DNA of 64,000 nucleotides from JANQQC01 sp965262255. Lineage in GTDB: Bacteria > Pseudomonadota > Alphaproteobacteria > Caulobacterales > Hyphomonadaceae. Both the position numbers and the translations under genes were made by a program. How positions within the stretch are numbered: the stretch's first letter is position 1; each line of letters opens with the position of its first letter. The stretch lies in NCBI GenBank assembly GCA_965262255.1, contig OZ253505.1:1488001-1552000 (forward strand), written 5' to 3'. Under the pieces are notes generated by a model that searched no databases, was not told the DNA's origin, and was given only the letters and a program-made list of their open reading frames with translations. Positions 36,420-45,664 of the stretch are shown in pieces.

Positions 36420-37865
36420 ATGTTAAACGATTTTAGACTTCCTATTGGATTCACGTTACCGGGTGGCCAAAAATACAAGAGTGTACTGCATGTAGGAGCT
36501 AACTGGCAGATTGTCGAATCTGAGTTTGGCATTCAGGCTCTAGTTGTTGAGAGAGTGTTAACAAGAAAATGGCTTTCTAGCAACTTAATCGGATTGAATA
36601 CACACGCGGATTTTTCATTTGGTTCAGTTAATTTAAGCTATATATCAGCGGGGGTAGAGAAAAAATTGTTGCTAGTTTCACAGGCGGATTCAACCTTTCA
36701 CAAATTAGACGCGATCGCTTTTATTTTAGCTCTAAGGGAAACGCGAAAGATAGATCCTAACGTACCTTTACAGGACTCAATATATATTGAAAAACTGTCT
36801 CGGTTGTTACCGACGTACAGTATAACGACTGCAGTTTCCGACGAGTTTTTGCTTGGCTATTGGCTAACGGGAGGAGTAAAAGTTTCAATAAAGTCTGTAA
36901 GACGATTAAAACAGTTAGTCGGGACAAGATTCACAGATAATGAACTAGAAGAAATTCTTCGGGCAACAGGGTGTGACGAGAACGTAGAAGAACTCAAGAA
37001 ACAAAACAAAAGTAAAAGTATTACTCAAGTAACAAAAAGCCTAGGCGACGAGAACCGAGACCAAAAAGATGGTAAGGCAACAAAATTTTTCACACAAAAG
37101 TTTACCCTGCCAGGACGACCAAATTTAACAAGATTTTTCAATGAACATGTAATCGATGTTATAACAAATAGCGAGAAGTATAAGCAAATGGGGATCAATT
37201 TTCCGTCTGCTATAATTTTGCACGGGCCGCCGGGAACTGGAAAAACCTATGCTGTAGAAAGGCTAGCAGAGTTTTTAGGCTGGCCAAGCTACGAGGTAGA
37301 TTCGACAAGTATCGGTAGCCCATATATTCACGAAACAGGAAGAAAAATTGCGAAAATTTTCGATTCAGCAATAGAGAACGCGCCTTCAGTTTTAATCATT
37401 GACGAGATGGAGTCTTTTTTAGCTAATCGAGATATGAGTTCAGGGCATCATCGAGTAGAGGAGCTTGCAGAATTCCTGAGAAGAATACCGGAAGCTGTAA
37501 AAAACGACGTGTTGATTGTCTCAATGACTAATCGACTCGATTTGATCGACGACGCAATTTTAAGACGCGGACGTTTTGATCACGTTATTAAGGTTGAGTA
37601 TGCAAATCAAGAGGAAATAAGAGAACTTCTCGATGTTAGCTTATCGAAGGTACCTGTCGACAAAGAAATCGATACAACAGAACTTGCTTCAGAACTTAGT
37701 GGTCGTCCATTGTCAGATGTAGATTACGTTTTGCGGGAGGGTGCTCGGCTTGCAGTTAGATTGGATAAGGAGTGTTTGGATCAGGCAAGTATACTCCAAG
37801 CAATAGAAAATTTAAAGACACACTCTAAAGACGATACTGTAGCTAGAAAAATTGGTTTTGTTTGA
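36420..37865 (+). CDS. AAA+ ATPase of the chaperone island
   Basis: Of 481 residues, the first about 215 are unrecognised, with a lysine-rich linker near 190-220. The C-terminal half is a classic AAA+ module: Walker A HGPPGTGKT (near 273), Walker B LIIDEMES (near 327), and RRGRFDHVI with arginine fingers (near 380). The module resembles the FtsH/Cdc48 class of remodelling ATPases. It may unfold or disassemble the client handed over by the Hsp70. It follows the Hsp70 gene by three bases and precedes the J-like gene by twelve, so all are co-transcribed. Confidence 0.85.
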   Translation: MLNDFRLPIGFTLPGGQKYKSVLHVGANWQIVESEFGIQALVVERVLTRKWLSSNLIGLNTHADFSFGSVNLSYISAGVEKKLLLVSQADSTFHKLDAIAFILALRETRKIDPNVPLQDSIYIEKLSRLLPTYSITTAVSDEFLLGYWLTGGVKVSIKSVRRLKQLVGTRFTDNELEEILRATGCDENVEELKKQNKSKSITQVTKSLGDENRDQKDGKATKFFTQKFTLPGRPNLTRFFNEHVIDVITNSEKYKQMGINFPSAIILHGPPGTGKTYAVERLAEFLGWPSYEVDSTSIGSPYIHETGRKIAKIFDSAIENAPSVLIIDEMESFLANRDMSSGHHRVEELAEFLRRIPEAVKNDVLIVSMTNRLDLIDDAILRRGRFDHVIKVEYANQEEIRELLDVSLSKVPVDKEIDTTELASELSGRPLSDVDYVLREGARLAVRLDKECLDQASILQAIENLKTHSKDDTVARKIGFV

Positions 37866-37877
37866 ATAGTAGAGCCA

Positions 37878-38921
37878 ATGGCAATTCTAAAAGACTCTCC
37901 GTTCTATATTCTAGGCGCTACGATACACCATAGTCGGCGAGAAGTTGTAAACCTAGCCGAAGATAAAATGCTCGAAGTGGATGAGGACTTGTGCATAAAT
38001 GTTCGATCGGAACTTACAAATCCGAAACTCCGTTTAAAACATGAGGTTGCGTGGCTTCCTAAAACCAACCCAAGGAGAATTAAAGAACTAATAAGGATAA
38101 GTGAGGAAGAACCTCTTTCCATTACAGAGTTTCAATCGATACCGAAGCTATCGCAATTCAATTTGCTGTCGTCGGCGTTACATACGTTAGATTCAAAAAC
38201 AAAGCGAAAGCAGATCGTCGATTTGATCACATCAATCGGATTTATTTCGACGAGACTGTTTCCTGCCGATATTCTTAGTGTTATTAATGAAGAGCGTGCT
38301 GTTTCTGGTTTTCCGCAGATCGAATCTAGTGAAGATATTGAATCAGAACTAACGGAAAGACTACGAGAGTGCGTTAATGGAATAGTCAGTTTCTTAGATC
38401 GTTTACCCTCACGCAAGTTGATAAGAGTTATGACAGATGTCGCAGAAATCTCTACAATCGGGGGAATTCGGCCAGCGTGTACGCTGATTGATTCGCTAGT
38501 TGATCGGTATGAAATAGAAACAACTGTTCATCTTGAGACAGAAGCGACGAATATCGCCAAACTAATTGACATTATAAAAGATAGTTGTAAACGAGGAAGA
38601 AACTCGAAGAAATGTGAACAGAAAATACAGTCGTATATAACAGCACTTGAGAAAGTTACGGTGAATTGGGATATGATTGCGCAACCAATCCAAGTCAGCA
38701 CCAAGGCTCGCGGAATCGAACACCGACCTAGTCAAGAGATAGCATACACTATTCGGGGACTTTCAGTAGATCTTTTTAACGAATACGGAATGGTAAGTAC
38801 CACACAACGATTAACGAGGTTATTATCCCAGGTTTTTGCTGAGGTTCCTGATGTAGCAGAGAGGGTGGAAGAGGATGAGGAAGCACTAACTGATATTTTG
38901 CAAGATCGAAGGTCTATCTAA
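37878..38921 (+). CDS. J-domain-like cofactor of the Hsp70 operon
   Basis: The 347-residue protein opens with SPFYILGATIHHSRREVVNL (residues 6-25), then LTNPKLRLKHEVAWLP (near 46-61). This layout resembles the degenerate J-like domains encoded beside dedicated Hsp70s: a short helix, an insertion and an RLxxEVAW motif. The HPD tripeptide of true J domains is not present. The rest is helical without recognisable motifs. Its position inside the Hsp70-AAA+ operon supports a co-chaperone role. Assignment is by domain layout and context only. Confidence 0.65.
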   Translation: MAILKDSPFYILGATIHHSRREVVNLAEDKMLEVDEDLCINVRSELTNPKLRLKHEVAWLPKTNPRRIKELIRISEEEPLSITEFQSIPKLSQFNLLSSALHTLDSKTKRKQIVDLITSIGFISTRLFPADILSVINEERAVSGFPQIESSEDIESELTERLRECVNGIVSFLDRLPSRKLIRVMTDVAEISTIGGIRPACTLIDSLVDRYEIETTVHLETEATNIAKLIDIIKDSCKRGRNSKKCEQKIQSYITALEKVTVNWDMIAQPIQVSTKARGIEHRPSQEIAYTIRGLSVDLFNEYGMVSTTQRLTRLLSQVFAEVPDVAERVEEDEEALTDILQDRRSI

Positions 38922-38948
38922 AAATTCGATCTGAGGATAGGAAGAACA

Positions 38949-39584
38949 GTGACTGACACTAACAAAAACACCGAAGCGTTGAATGCAATTGGATTCGCTG
39001 GTATGTCACGGTTGTTACAAAGTTTAGATCAGAGTTATACAGGCCTAACAACTAATGAAGTAAGCGCACTACTACGGTTAAATGGGAAAAACTCTCAACT
39101 AGGAATTATTTTTGTAATGATTCTAATCGCAGTAGTTGTTTCTGTTATGATGATCGCAACAGACAACAATTCTTCTAACGCAAAAATAGTTGGCATATTA
39201 GATAGATTTAACTCGTCTAGGCATCACTCAGGAGTAGAGTATTCTACTGTCACCGATAAGTTTCAACGTTTAACCGATTCTGTGGAACAACACAGAACCG
39301 AATACTCGAGCAGTTTTCGAGGAGGGTGGCCAGACATTAATGAAAGTATTTCTTTAAACAACGCCGCAGAGAGGCGAGAACTTAGGACTTACACTTCGCT
39401 CAGTTTGAAAATAATTGAAAATGAATCTACCTTCAATAATGGGTTTTTAAGAAATGCGACCGAAGATTCGAGTGTATCTCGAACGTTGCCTCCAAATGAA
39501 AGATTAAATATGCTTTCTCCGGAAAAAGAGGAACCTAAACAAATTGAGACACACACATCTTCGAACTTGATTTTGGTTCAATAA
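38949..39584 (+). CDS. single-pass membrane protein with AIGFxG N-terminal motif (211 aa)
   Basis: The start is GTG at 38949, with AGGAAG five bases upstream. Residues 13-26 read AIGFAGMSRLLQSL, a motif shared with the next gene. One transmembrane segment follows (51-70, LGIIFVMILIAVVVSVMMIA), and the remainder (71-211) is polar, Ser/Asn-rich and probably disordered. With the N-terminus short and cytoplasmic, the tail would face the periplasm. Family not recognised. It is 27 bp downstream of the J-like gene and belongs to the same operon. Confidence 0.7.
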   Translation: MTDTNKNTEALNAIGFAGMSRLLQSLDQSYTGLTTNEVSALLRLNGKNSQLGIIFVMILIAVVVSVMMIATDNNSSNAKIVGILDRFNSSRHHSGVEYSTVTDKFQRLTDSVEQHRTEYSSSFRGGWPDINESISLNNAAERRELRTYTSLSLKIIENESTFNNGFLRNATEDSSVSRTLPPNERLNMLSPEKEEPKQIETHTSSNLILVQ

Positions 39585-39626
39585 ATAAATAAAATGAACT
39601 TGAGAACAAATTAAGGAAAATTAAAA

Positions 39627-40730
39627 ATGTCTAAAAAAAACAGCAAAGACGAATCTAATGGGGCAATAGGCTTCTCAGGAATTCATGAGCTCTTGCATGA
39701 GATAGAGGACCCGTGGGCAACTGAAAGCAACAAGATAGCTGGCGACAAGGAAGCGAACAAACATCAGAATACTAGCAGAACTTCACAAAGCAAAAAGTCC
39801 AATTCTACATTGTGGATTTCTCTTTGGTTTATATTGTTATTGATAGTTTTAGTTACGATTGGTTCAGCCGGGACTTATTTTGGAAATGAAAGTATAGGTA
39901 ATAAATCAAATAGAGAAAGTTCAAATAGGTATAATCCTGAAGTGGAAATATCTTCTTACGATAATAATTTTTCAAAAGAGACCAGAACACTCATAGAAAA
40001 CAAGACTGAGAACTCGGAGAAAATTAGGTCGTCACGCGAAAAGAAGACTGGTGGTCAGTCGTCTGCGAATTTACCAAGAGAAAGGCAAGTTAGATTGTAT
40101 TCATTCCCAGATTTGAGCATTCCTCCGATTGAGTCTGGTTATACTTTGACGCAACAGCAAATTCAATATTGCTTTGCGGAAAAAATAAGGATAGAGTCTG
40201 CACACGAGCAATATCAACAGCGAAAGAAAGTAGTGGACTGGAGCCTAAAACCCATAGAGGAATTTGAGACATACTCTAGAGACAGGATAAGAGAATTTGG
40301 GGGTTTTGAAGCATATAACTCAACTCTTAAACGTTTAACTTTACTTTTAGAGGGGTTACATAGAATGTCTGATCCACTGAGTGAAGATAGAACTTTTAGA
40401 CAAACGTTAGTATTTTTGCATTTTAAAACCATTTCAGTTCAGTTGAAAGTAGGTGAAATAGAGATAAATTATAGACAATCGTGCAAAATTTTCCAATACT
40501 CAGTTTATTGTAAAGAGCTTAGAAAAGAAGTTACCACCATAGTATCGAATTTGAAAAATATTCTTTTGGCAACGTTGGAGAATTATCCTGTAAGGTTTAA
40601 CGCAATGGTGAATGATTATAATGGTAGGTGCAAATATAAGGCTTATCAAGACGAATATGATGCGGCTCTTTCTGTAACGGAATCTTTACGAGATCGTTAT
40701 AAAGCAGAAGGATTAAAAATGTTAGAATAG
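39627..40730 (+). CDS. single-pass membrane protein with AIGFxG N-terminal motif (367 aa)
   Basis: Residues 13-26 read AIGFSGIHELLHEI, matching the motif of the preceding gene. A polar linker is followed by one transmembrane segment (61-82). After a Ser/Asn-rich stretch, residues 165-350 form a helical domain with several Cys (CFAEKIRIESAHEQY near 187, CKIFQYSVYCKEL near 290). The two proteins have different outer domains but the same cytoplasmic peptide and topology, so both probably dock on one cytoplasmic partner, such as the Hsp70 or AAA+ protein. It is the last gene of the operon. Family not recognised. Confidence 0.7.
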   Translation: MSKKNSKDESNGAIGFSGIHELLHEIEDPWATESNKIAGDKEANKHQNTSRTSQSKKSNSTLWISLWFILLLIVLVTIGSAGTYFGNESIGNKSNRESSNRYNPEVEISSYDNNFSKETRTLIENKTENSEKIRSSREKKTGGQSSANLPRERQVRLYSFPDLSIPPIESGYTLTQQQIQYCFAEKIRIESAHEQYQQRKKVVDWSLKPIEEFETYSRDRIREFGGFEAYNSTLKRLTLLLEGLHRMSDPLSEDRTFRQTLVFLHFKTISVQLKVGEIEINYRQSCKIFQYSVYCKELRKEVTTIVSNLKNILLATLENYPVRFNAMVNDYNGRCKYKAYQDEYDAALSVTESLRDRYKAEGLKMLE

Positions 40731-40961
40731 ACGATATGATCTTTGCCCGCGAGCGAAGAAGCTGTCATTGGAGGTTAGTTTAAAGAGATTAGGGGTTTTC
40801 ACGAAATTGTAGTATTCTGTATTGTTATCGATGCGTTTACCAGGTCAATTAGACCTAGATAGTACAAAAAAAGTTTACGAGTAATTTTATAGTTGACTGT
40901 TGCCAAGATTAGTAGAACGACTTTTTTGAATTGGATTTATGACTTTTCGGAGAAAAAAATT

Positions 40962-41936
40962 ATGCTTGAATCAATGTCCTCAATCTCATTAGGAAAGAAT
41001 GGGGTTCCATTTCTTAGTTATGTTTCGGTGCCAACAGCAAAATACGGTGAAATATTGGTAAAGATCAATTCCGCCGGACTCAATCGAGCAGATCTGTTGC
41101 AGCGGAGGGGTTTATATCCTCCACCTCCAAATGCTCCGGACATAATGGGTTTGGAGTGTGCCGGAACAGTTGAGTCCGTTGGTGAAGGTGTTACTAGATT
41201 CTCAGCAGGCGACCGAGTTTGTGCCTTACTTGCAGGAGGAGGATATGCAGAATACACAACAGTTGATGAAGGTTCTGTTCTTCCAATCCCCGACAACATG
41301 AGTTTTGTCGATGCTGCCTGTTTCCCGGAAGCCATCATGACGGTTTGGGCAAACGTATTTCAGCGGTGTAACTTACGGGCGGGTGAAAACTTTCTCATTC
41401 ACGGCGGTACCAGTGGAATTGGAGTTATGGCAATTCAAATGGCTAGAGTTGCAGGGGCTAAAACAATTTTCGCAACAGCTGGTTCCGATGAGAAATGTCA
41501 GAAGTGCTTAGAATTGGGAGCCGATGTCGCTATCAACTATAAGAATGAAAAATTTGTCGACATAGTTTCAAAAAATGGCGGAGTAGATGTCATTCTCGAC
41601 ATGGTTGGCGGCGATTACGTACAGAAGAACTTGGATGTGATTCGCACCGACGGTCGAATATGTAACATTGCTTACCAGAGCGGTTCGAAGGTTAACGTTG
41701 ATCTGATCAAACTGATGCTAAAACGGGCGACGCTGACAGGAAGCACCCTGCGAGCAAGGTCAAATCAGGAGAAGCGCGTAATTAGAGATGCTGTCGAAAG
41801 AGATTTCTGGCCAGCGGTCGTGTCAGGCAAGATAAAGCCTGTACTCGATTCAACGTTCAAACTTTCCGAAGCAGATGCCGCACAAGAGAGGATGTCGAAG
41901 GGCGGACATGTCGGTAAAATAGTTTTGGAAGTATAG
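40962..41936 (+). CDS. NAD(P)H:quinone oxidoreductase, zinc-independent MDR family
   Basis: The 324-residue product belongs to the medium-chain dehydrogenase/reductase superfamily, quinone oxidoreductase branch (Qor/PIG3 type). Evidence: INSAGLNRADLLQRRGLYPPP (residues 33-53), VESVGEGVTRFSAGDRVCAL (near 67-86) and the NADP-binding HGGTSGIGVMAIQMA (near 142). Zinc-ligand residues are absent. The ATG at 40962 has GGAG nine to ten bases upstream; an earlier in-frame start at 40893 is unsupported. It lies directly upstream of trcR, an adjacency known in alphaproteobacteria. Its natural substrate is unknown. Confidence 0.88.
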   Translation: MLESMSSISLGKNGVPFLSYVSVPTAKYGEILVKINSAGLNRADLLQRRGLYPPPPNAPDIMGLECAGTVESVGEGVTRFSAGDRVCALLAGGGYAEYTTVDEGSVLPIPDNMSFVDAACFPEAIMTVWANVFQRCNLRAGENFLIHGGTSGIGVMAIQMARVAGAKTIFATAGSDEKCQKCLELGADVAINYKNEKFVDIVSKNGGVDVILDMVGGDYVQKNLDVIRTDGRICNIAYQSGSKVNVDLIKLMLKRATLTGSTLRARSNQEKRVIRDAVERDFWPAVVSGKIKPVLDSTFKLSEADAAQERMSKGGHVGKIVLEV

Positions 41937-42182
41937 TGATTACGGATGAATGCATGTGTTCCACACCTGAACTAAGTGCAGAAAGTGGCGCTTGTTCGAT
42001 ATAGTGAGGAATTGCGTCAGACAATGTTTTGTTTGAAAGGCGGGGAATCATAGTGAACGCGAACGTTTGTATTGCAAAATGGAATTTAGCGCCAATATGT
42101 GGTATTGCATCGCGACTCTTGAGATGGCAACAAACCAGTTTGCCACGGAGTGATTTTTCACGTTCAATGAAGGAATTTTCAT

Positions 42183-42890
42183 ATGGCTGACATTCTTATG
42201 CCAAAGGCCACAGCCGTATGGCTAGTAGACAATACTACCCTTACGTTTGCTCAAATTGCAGAATTTTGTAATCTTCATCATCTCGAGGTGAAAGGCATTG
42301 CAGACGGCCACGTGGCTCAAAACATGTTTGGGGCAGATCCAATTACTTCCGGGATTCTCACTCGCGAAGAAATCACAAAAGCAGAACAGAATGAAGAACA
42401 TGTCCTTAAAGCCCTGCAAGCGGAAGTCAAACGCTCTCCTTCGAAACCCGGAAGACGAGGAGCTCGTTATACGCCTGTCGTTCGCCGACAAGAAAAGCCA
42501 AACGCTATTGCATGGTTTGTACGTAACCATCCAGAGGTATCGGATGCTCAAATAGGAAAACTAATAGGCACGACGAAAACAACGATTACTAGCGTGAGGA
42601 ATAAGACTCATTGGAATTCGGCTAATATCCGCCCTAGCGATCCAGTAACCTTGGGCCTGTGTTCGCAGTTGGAGTTGGATGGAGTTATTGAAAAATCGAC
42701 GGCGAAGCGTCGAGAGATAGAGGCGGAGCGAGCGACGGAGGATGATGGCCCCGGACTAAAACCGACTCAAGATATGTTAACCGAAGGTTCGCCGGCTAAG
42801 GATGTTAAACTTTCGTCTCTTGACCAACTTTCCGCAGCGTTCAAGTCCAATTCACAAGCAATGGAAAAAGAAAAAGCTGCCGCAAACTGA
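42183..42890 (+). CDS. trcR: DUF1013 cell-cycle transcriptional regulator (TrcR family)
   Basis: This 235-residue protein starts MADILMPKATAVWLVDNT, the invariable opening of the DUF1013 family, which is restricted to alphaproteobacteria. The family was described as cell-cycle transcriptional regulator TrcR. Two helix-turn-helix-like segments are visible (TFAQIAEFCNLH near 21-32 and DAQIGKLIGTTKTTITSVRN near 121-140), consistent with RNA-polymerase-associated DNA binding. AAGGAA precedes the ATG at good distance. The C-terminal 60 residues are polar and probably disordered. It converges on zapA with 13 bp between stops. This gene is a strong class marker. Confidence 0.93.
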   Translation: MADILMPKATAVWLVDNTTLTFAQIAEFCNLHHLEVKGIADGHVAQNMFGADPITSGILTREEITKAEQNEEHVLKALQAEVKRSPSKPGRRGARYTPVVRRQEKPNAIAWFVRNHPEVSDAQIGKLIGTTKTTITSVRNKTHWNSANIRPSDPVTLGLCSQLELDGVIEKSTAKRREIEAERATEDDGPGLKPTQDMLTEGSPAKDVKLSSLDQLSAAFKSNSQAMEKEKAAAN

Positions 42891-42903
42891 AAGGTCAATT
42901 TTC

Positions 42904-43215
42904 TCATGGACCGCCCGCCTCGACTCTTCCCGCTATCCGCATAACTTTCTGAGCGGCTTGTCGGAGCGCTTTAAGGGCATCGACTTCAACATCGTTGGAG
43001 GTGGAAGAAGGATTAGGACTTGAAGATTTTTCGTCCAGCAACATTAGAGCAGCGACAAGCAATAATTTGGTTTCGCCGATATCTCCGACGTTGTTGGCTA
43101 TTTCATGAACCCTCTTGTCTAATTCCACTCCCAGAGATTTTAGTTGAGCTTCATACCCCTCGGGACAACCGACAGAGTAGGTTCGGCCATGCACAGTAAC
43201 GTTTACATTAGTCAT
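42904..43215 (-). CDS. zapA: cell division protein ZapA
   Basis: ZapA bundles FtsZ filaments at the division site. The 103-residue product shows the family order: beta hairpin VNVTVHGRTYSVGCPEG (residues 3-19), then helix and coiled coil with LAAL-like KLLLVAALMLLDE (near 50-62). The ATG at 43215 overlaps the stop of the upstream coiled-coil gene by eight bases, so a longer in-frame start at 43245 is rejected. The residues after 65 are disordered. In many alphaproteobacteria zapA lies opposite tkt with a DUF4164 gene between, exactly as here. Confidence 0.93.
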   Translation of the reverse strand: MTNVNVTVHGRTYSVGCPEGYEAQLKSLGVELDKRVHEIANNVGDIGETKLLLVAALMLLDEKSSSPNPSSTSNDVEVDALKALRQAAQKVMRIAGRVEAGGP

Positions 43216-43498
43216 TTGATTCAACAGAGTCCTCTTCGGGTCCAATAAGAGCCTCTAGTTCAGTTATAGCCAAAGCAAGGGCTTCAGATGCTTCGTGAGC
43301 AACCCTCGCTAATTCTTTTTCTCGATTCTGAGACTGTTCGAGTTCTTCTGCAAGTTTCGCTCTGTCGTCAGACATCGCTTCCACTTCGCGGTGAATTTGA
43401 TCAGGATCACCTACACGCACGAAATAGCTGTCTAATGCCCCCTCTAATCGTTGGAGGGCGGTCGTTAGCTGGGCGTTGGCTTCTTCGATTACACTCAT
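43208..43498 (-). CDS. DUF4164-type coiled-coil protein
   Basis: The 96 residues form an almost uninterrupted amphipathic helix (LQRLEGALDSYF near 15-26, then DDRAKLAEELEQSQNREKEL near 44-63). Size, composition and position between zapA and tkt fit the DUF4164 family of alphaproteobacteria. The function is not established; a division-related scaffold role is inferred from coupling to zapA (8-bp overlap). The gene is divergent from tkt. Confidence 0.8.
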   Translation of the reverse strand: MSVIEEANAQLTTALQRLEGALDSYFVRVGDPDQIHREVEAMSDDRAKLAEELEQSQNREKELARVAHEASEALALAITELEALIGPEEDSVESND

Positions 43499-43595
43499 AA
43501 GGGCAAGATAAAACGTAAGAGGATGGTTCGCCTAGTATAATGACAAAATTCGCAAATCTAGCGACTGGTTAGAATGACCTTTTTGGAGTCGGTCA

Positions 43596-45572
43596 ATGGA
43601 CACAAACCTACAGTCAATGGCAAATGCTATACGCGCATTGTCGATTGACGCGGTTGAGAAGGCTAAATCAGGCCATGCGGGTCTTCCCCTTGGTATGGCG
43701 GATACAGCAACGATCTTATGGGCGGAGTTTCTAAAATACTATCCGCTCGTTCCTAATTGGCCCGATCGCGATCGATTCATTTTGTCGGCTGGCCACGGCT
43801 CTATGCTCTTGTATTCTTTAATGCATTTAACTGGCTACGACAGTGTCTCGATAGACGACATAAGAAACTTTCGCCAACTTGGGTCAAAAACCCCCGGACA
43901 TCCCGAAAACATTGTAACGCCAGGAGTAGAAACAACTACCGGACCACTCGGGCAAGGACTAGCAAATGCCGTAGGTATGGCAATTGCTGAGCAACACCTT
44001 AAAGCGCGTTATAGTCACCACGTGGTTGATCATCGAATCTGGGTATTAGTAGGAGACGGTTGTTTGATGGAGGGGATTAGTCAAGAAGTCATCACGCTGG
44101 CGGGACATCTCAAACTTTCTAATCTGGTTGTATTATTTGATGACAACGAAGTGACGATCGACGGTAGCACAAACCTCACTGACTCTACAGACCAATGCGC
44201 GAGGTTTAAAGCTAGTGGCTGGGCGACTAGACGAGTGAGAGGACACGATGAAGACAGCATTCGTGCGGGATTGAGATTCGCTACAAGAAACCCCGAAAAA
44301 CCTGTAATGCTGGCGATAAAAACACGCATCGGTTATGGGGCTCCGAAACTAGAAGGAACTGGAAAGGCGCACGGTGGTCCATACGGTAAGGAAGAGGTTG
44401 AAGGGATTCGGAAAAATATAGATTGGCCTCATAAGCCATTTGAGATTCCTGAGGACATATTAAGAGACTGGCGAGACGCGGGAATGCGCTGCAAGAAGGA
44501 GTATGAAAACTGGAGACTTAAAACAGAACTCTATGACCGACAGGGAGAATTGGAGAATGCACTGGATGGCGATTTGCCCGAGAACCTATCGCGATACTTC
44601 GTCGACCTGAAGAAAACATTTATTGAATCGAAGAAGGAAAAGGCGACTAGGGTATGGTCTGGCGAAGTACTGGAAAAAATTACGGAGGTGGTGCCGGAAT
44701 TGGTTGGCGGCTCAGCGGATTTGACTGGTTCAAACAACACGCGCACTTCGCATACAGAGGTACTTGATTCGGAAAATTATGGCGGGCGCTTTATTCATTA
44801 TGGGATCAGAGAGCATGGAATGGCGGGGACGATGAACGGTATGGCCTTGCATGGCGGAGTCATTCCATACTCGGGAACCTTCTTTACGTTTTCAGATTAT
44901 TCGCGAGCGGCAATTCGTTTATCGGCATTAATGGGGTGTCGCGTGATAAATGTGATGACACACGACTCAATAGGTCTTGGTGAAGATGGACCCACGCATC
45001 AACCCGTTGAACATCTAGCTTCATTAAGAGCAATGCCTAACATGCATCTCTTTCGTCCATGTGATGGAATAGAGACAGCTGAGTGCTGGGAACTCGCATT
45101 ACGTAATTCGAACGGGCCTTCGACTTTGGTTTTAACGCGGCAAAGCGTACCAAGCATTCGGAAGGAACATGTGGACGAAAATCTATGCGCCATGGGCGGG
45201 TATGTACTCTCTCCTGTGAGGGGAGACGAAAAGGCTGTGATTATAGCGACGGGTTCCGAGGTGCAAATTGCCTTGCAGGCACAATCCGAACTGAAAGAAA
45301 GTGAAATACACGTGCGCGTAGTTTCGATGCCATGTTTCGAGTTATTTGAGAAACAGACAGAGGAGTATCGGAATGAAGTATTGGGGAAAGACTTGCCTAA
45401 GATAGCAGTAGAGGCGGGTGTCAGATTTGGTTGGGATCGATGGATTGGGAGCGGATCTTTTGTGGGTATGGAATCATTTGGAGCTAGTGCGCCTTACAAG
45501 GAATTGTTTGAACACTTCCAGATAAATGCTCGGGCGGTTGTCGATGCTGTGAAGTCACTGGATCAAACTTAA
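43596..45572 (+). CDS. tkt: transketolase
   Basis: Transketolase moves two-carbon units in the pentose phosphate pathway using thiamine diphosphate. The 658 residues are typical. The order of motifs is NAIRALSIDAVEKAKSGHAG (11-30), the thiamine-binding GDGCLMEGISQE (near 153-164), and the pyrimidine domain with EDGPTHQPVEHLASLRAMP (near 466-484). It faces the divergent DUF4164-zapA pair. It is normally followed by gap-pgk in this class; here the chaperone island and other genes have separated them. DarT/DarG genes follow 92 bp downstream on the same strand. Confidence 0.97.
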   Translation: MDTNLQSMANAIRALSIDAVEKAKSGHAGLPLGMADTATILWAEFLKYYPLVPNWPDRDRFILSAGHGSMLLYSLMHLTGYDSVSIDDIRNFRQLGSKTPGHPENIVTPGVETTTGPLGQGLANAVGMAIAEQHLKARYSHHVVDHRIWVLVGDGCLMEGISQEVITLAGHLKLSNLVVLFDDNEVTIDGSTNLTDSTDQCARFKASGWATRRVRGHDEDSIRAGLRFATRNPEKPVMLAIKTRIGYGAPKLEGTGKAHGGPYGKEEVEGIRKNIDWPHKPFEIPEDILRDWRDAGMRCKKEYENWRLKTELYDRQGELENALDGDLPENLSRYFVDLKKTFIESKKEKATRVWSGEVLEKITEVVPELVGGSADLTGSNNTRTSHTEVLDSENYGGRFIHYGIREHGMAGTMNGMALHGGVIPYSGTFFTFSDYSRAAIRLSALMGCRVINVMTHDSIGLGEDGPTHQPVEHLASLRAMPNMHLFRPCDGIETAECWELALRNSNGPSTLVLTRQSVPSIRKEHVDENLCAMGGYVLSPVRGDEKAVIIATGSEVQIALQAQSELKESEIHVRVVSMPCFELFEKQTEEYRNEVLGKDLPKIAVEAGVRFGWDRWIGSGSFVGMESFGASAPYKELFEHFQINARAVVDAVKSLDQT

Positions 45573-45664
45573 TTGAGATTTCAGTTTTGGTTGGGTATGT
45601 TCGGATACAGAGCTTATGTCGATGGAGAACACGAGTATGTATTCTGGGGCAACTTAGATTAAAT

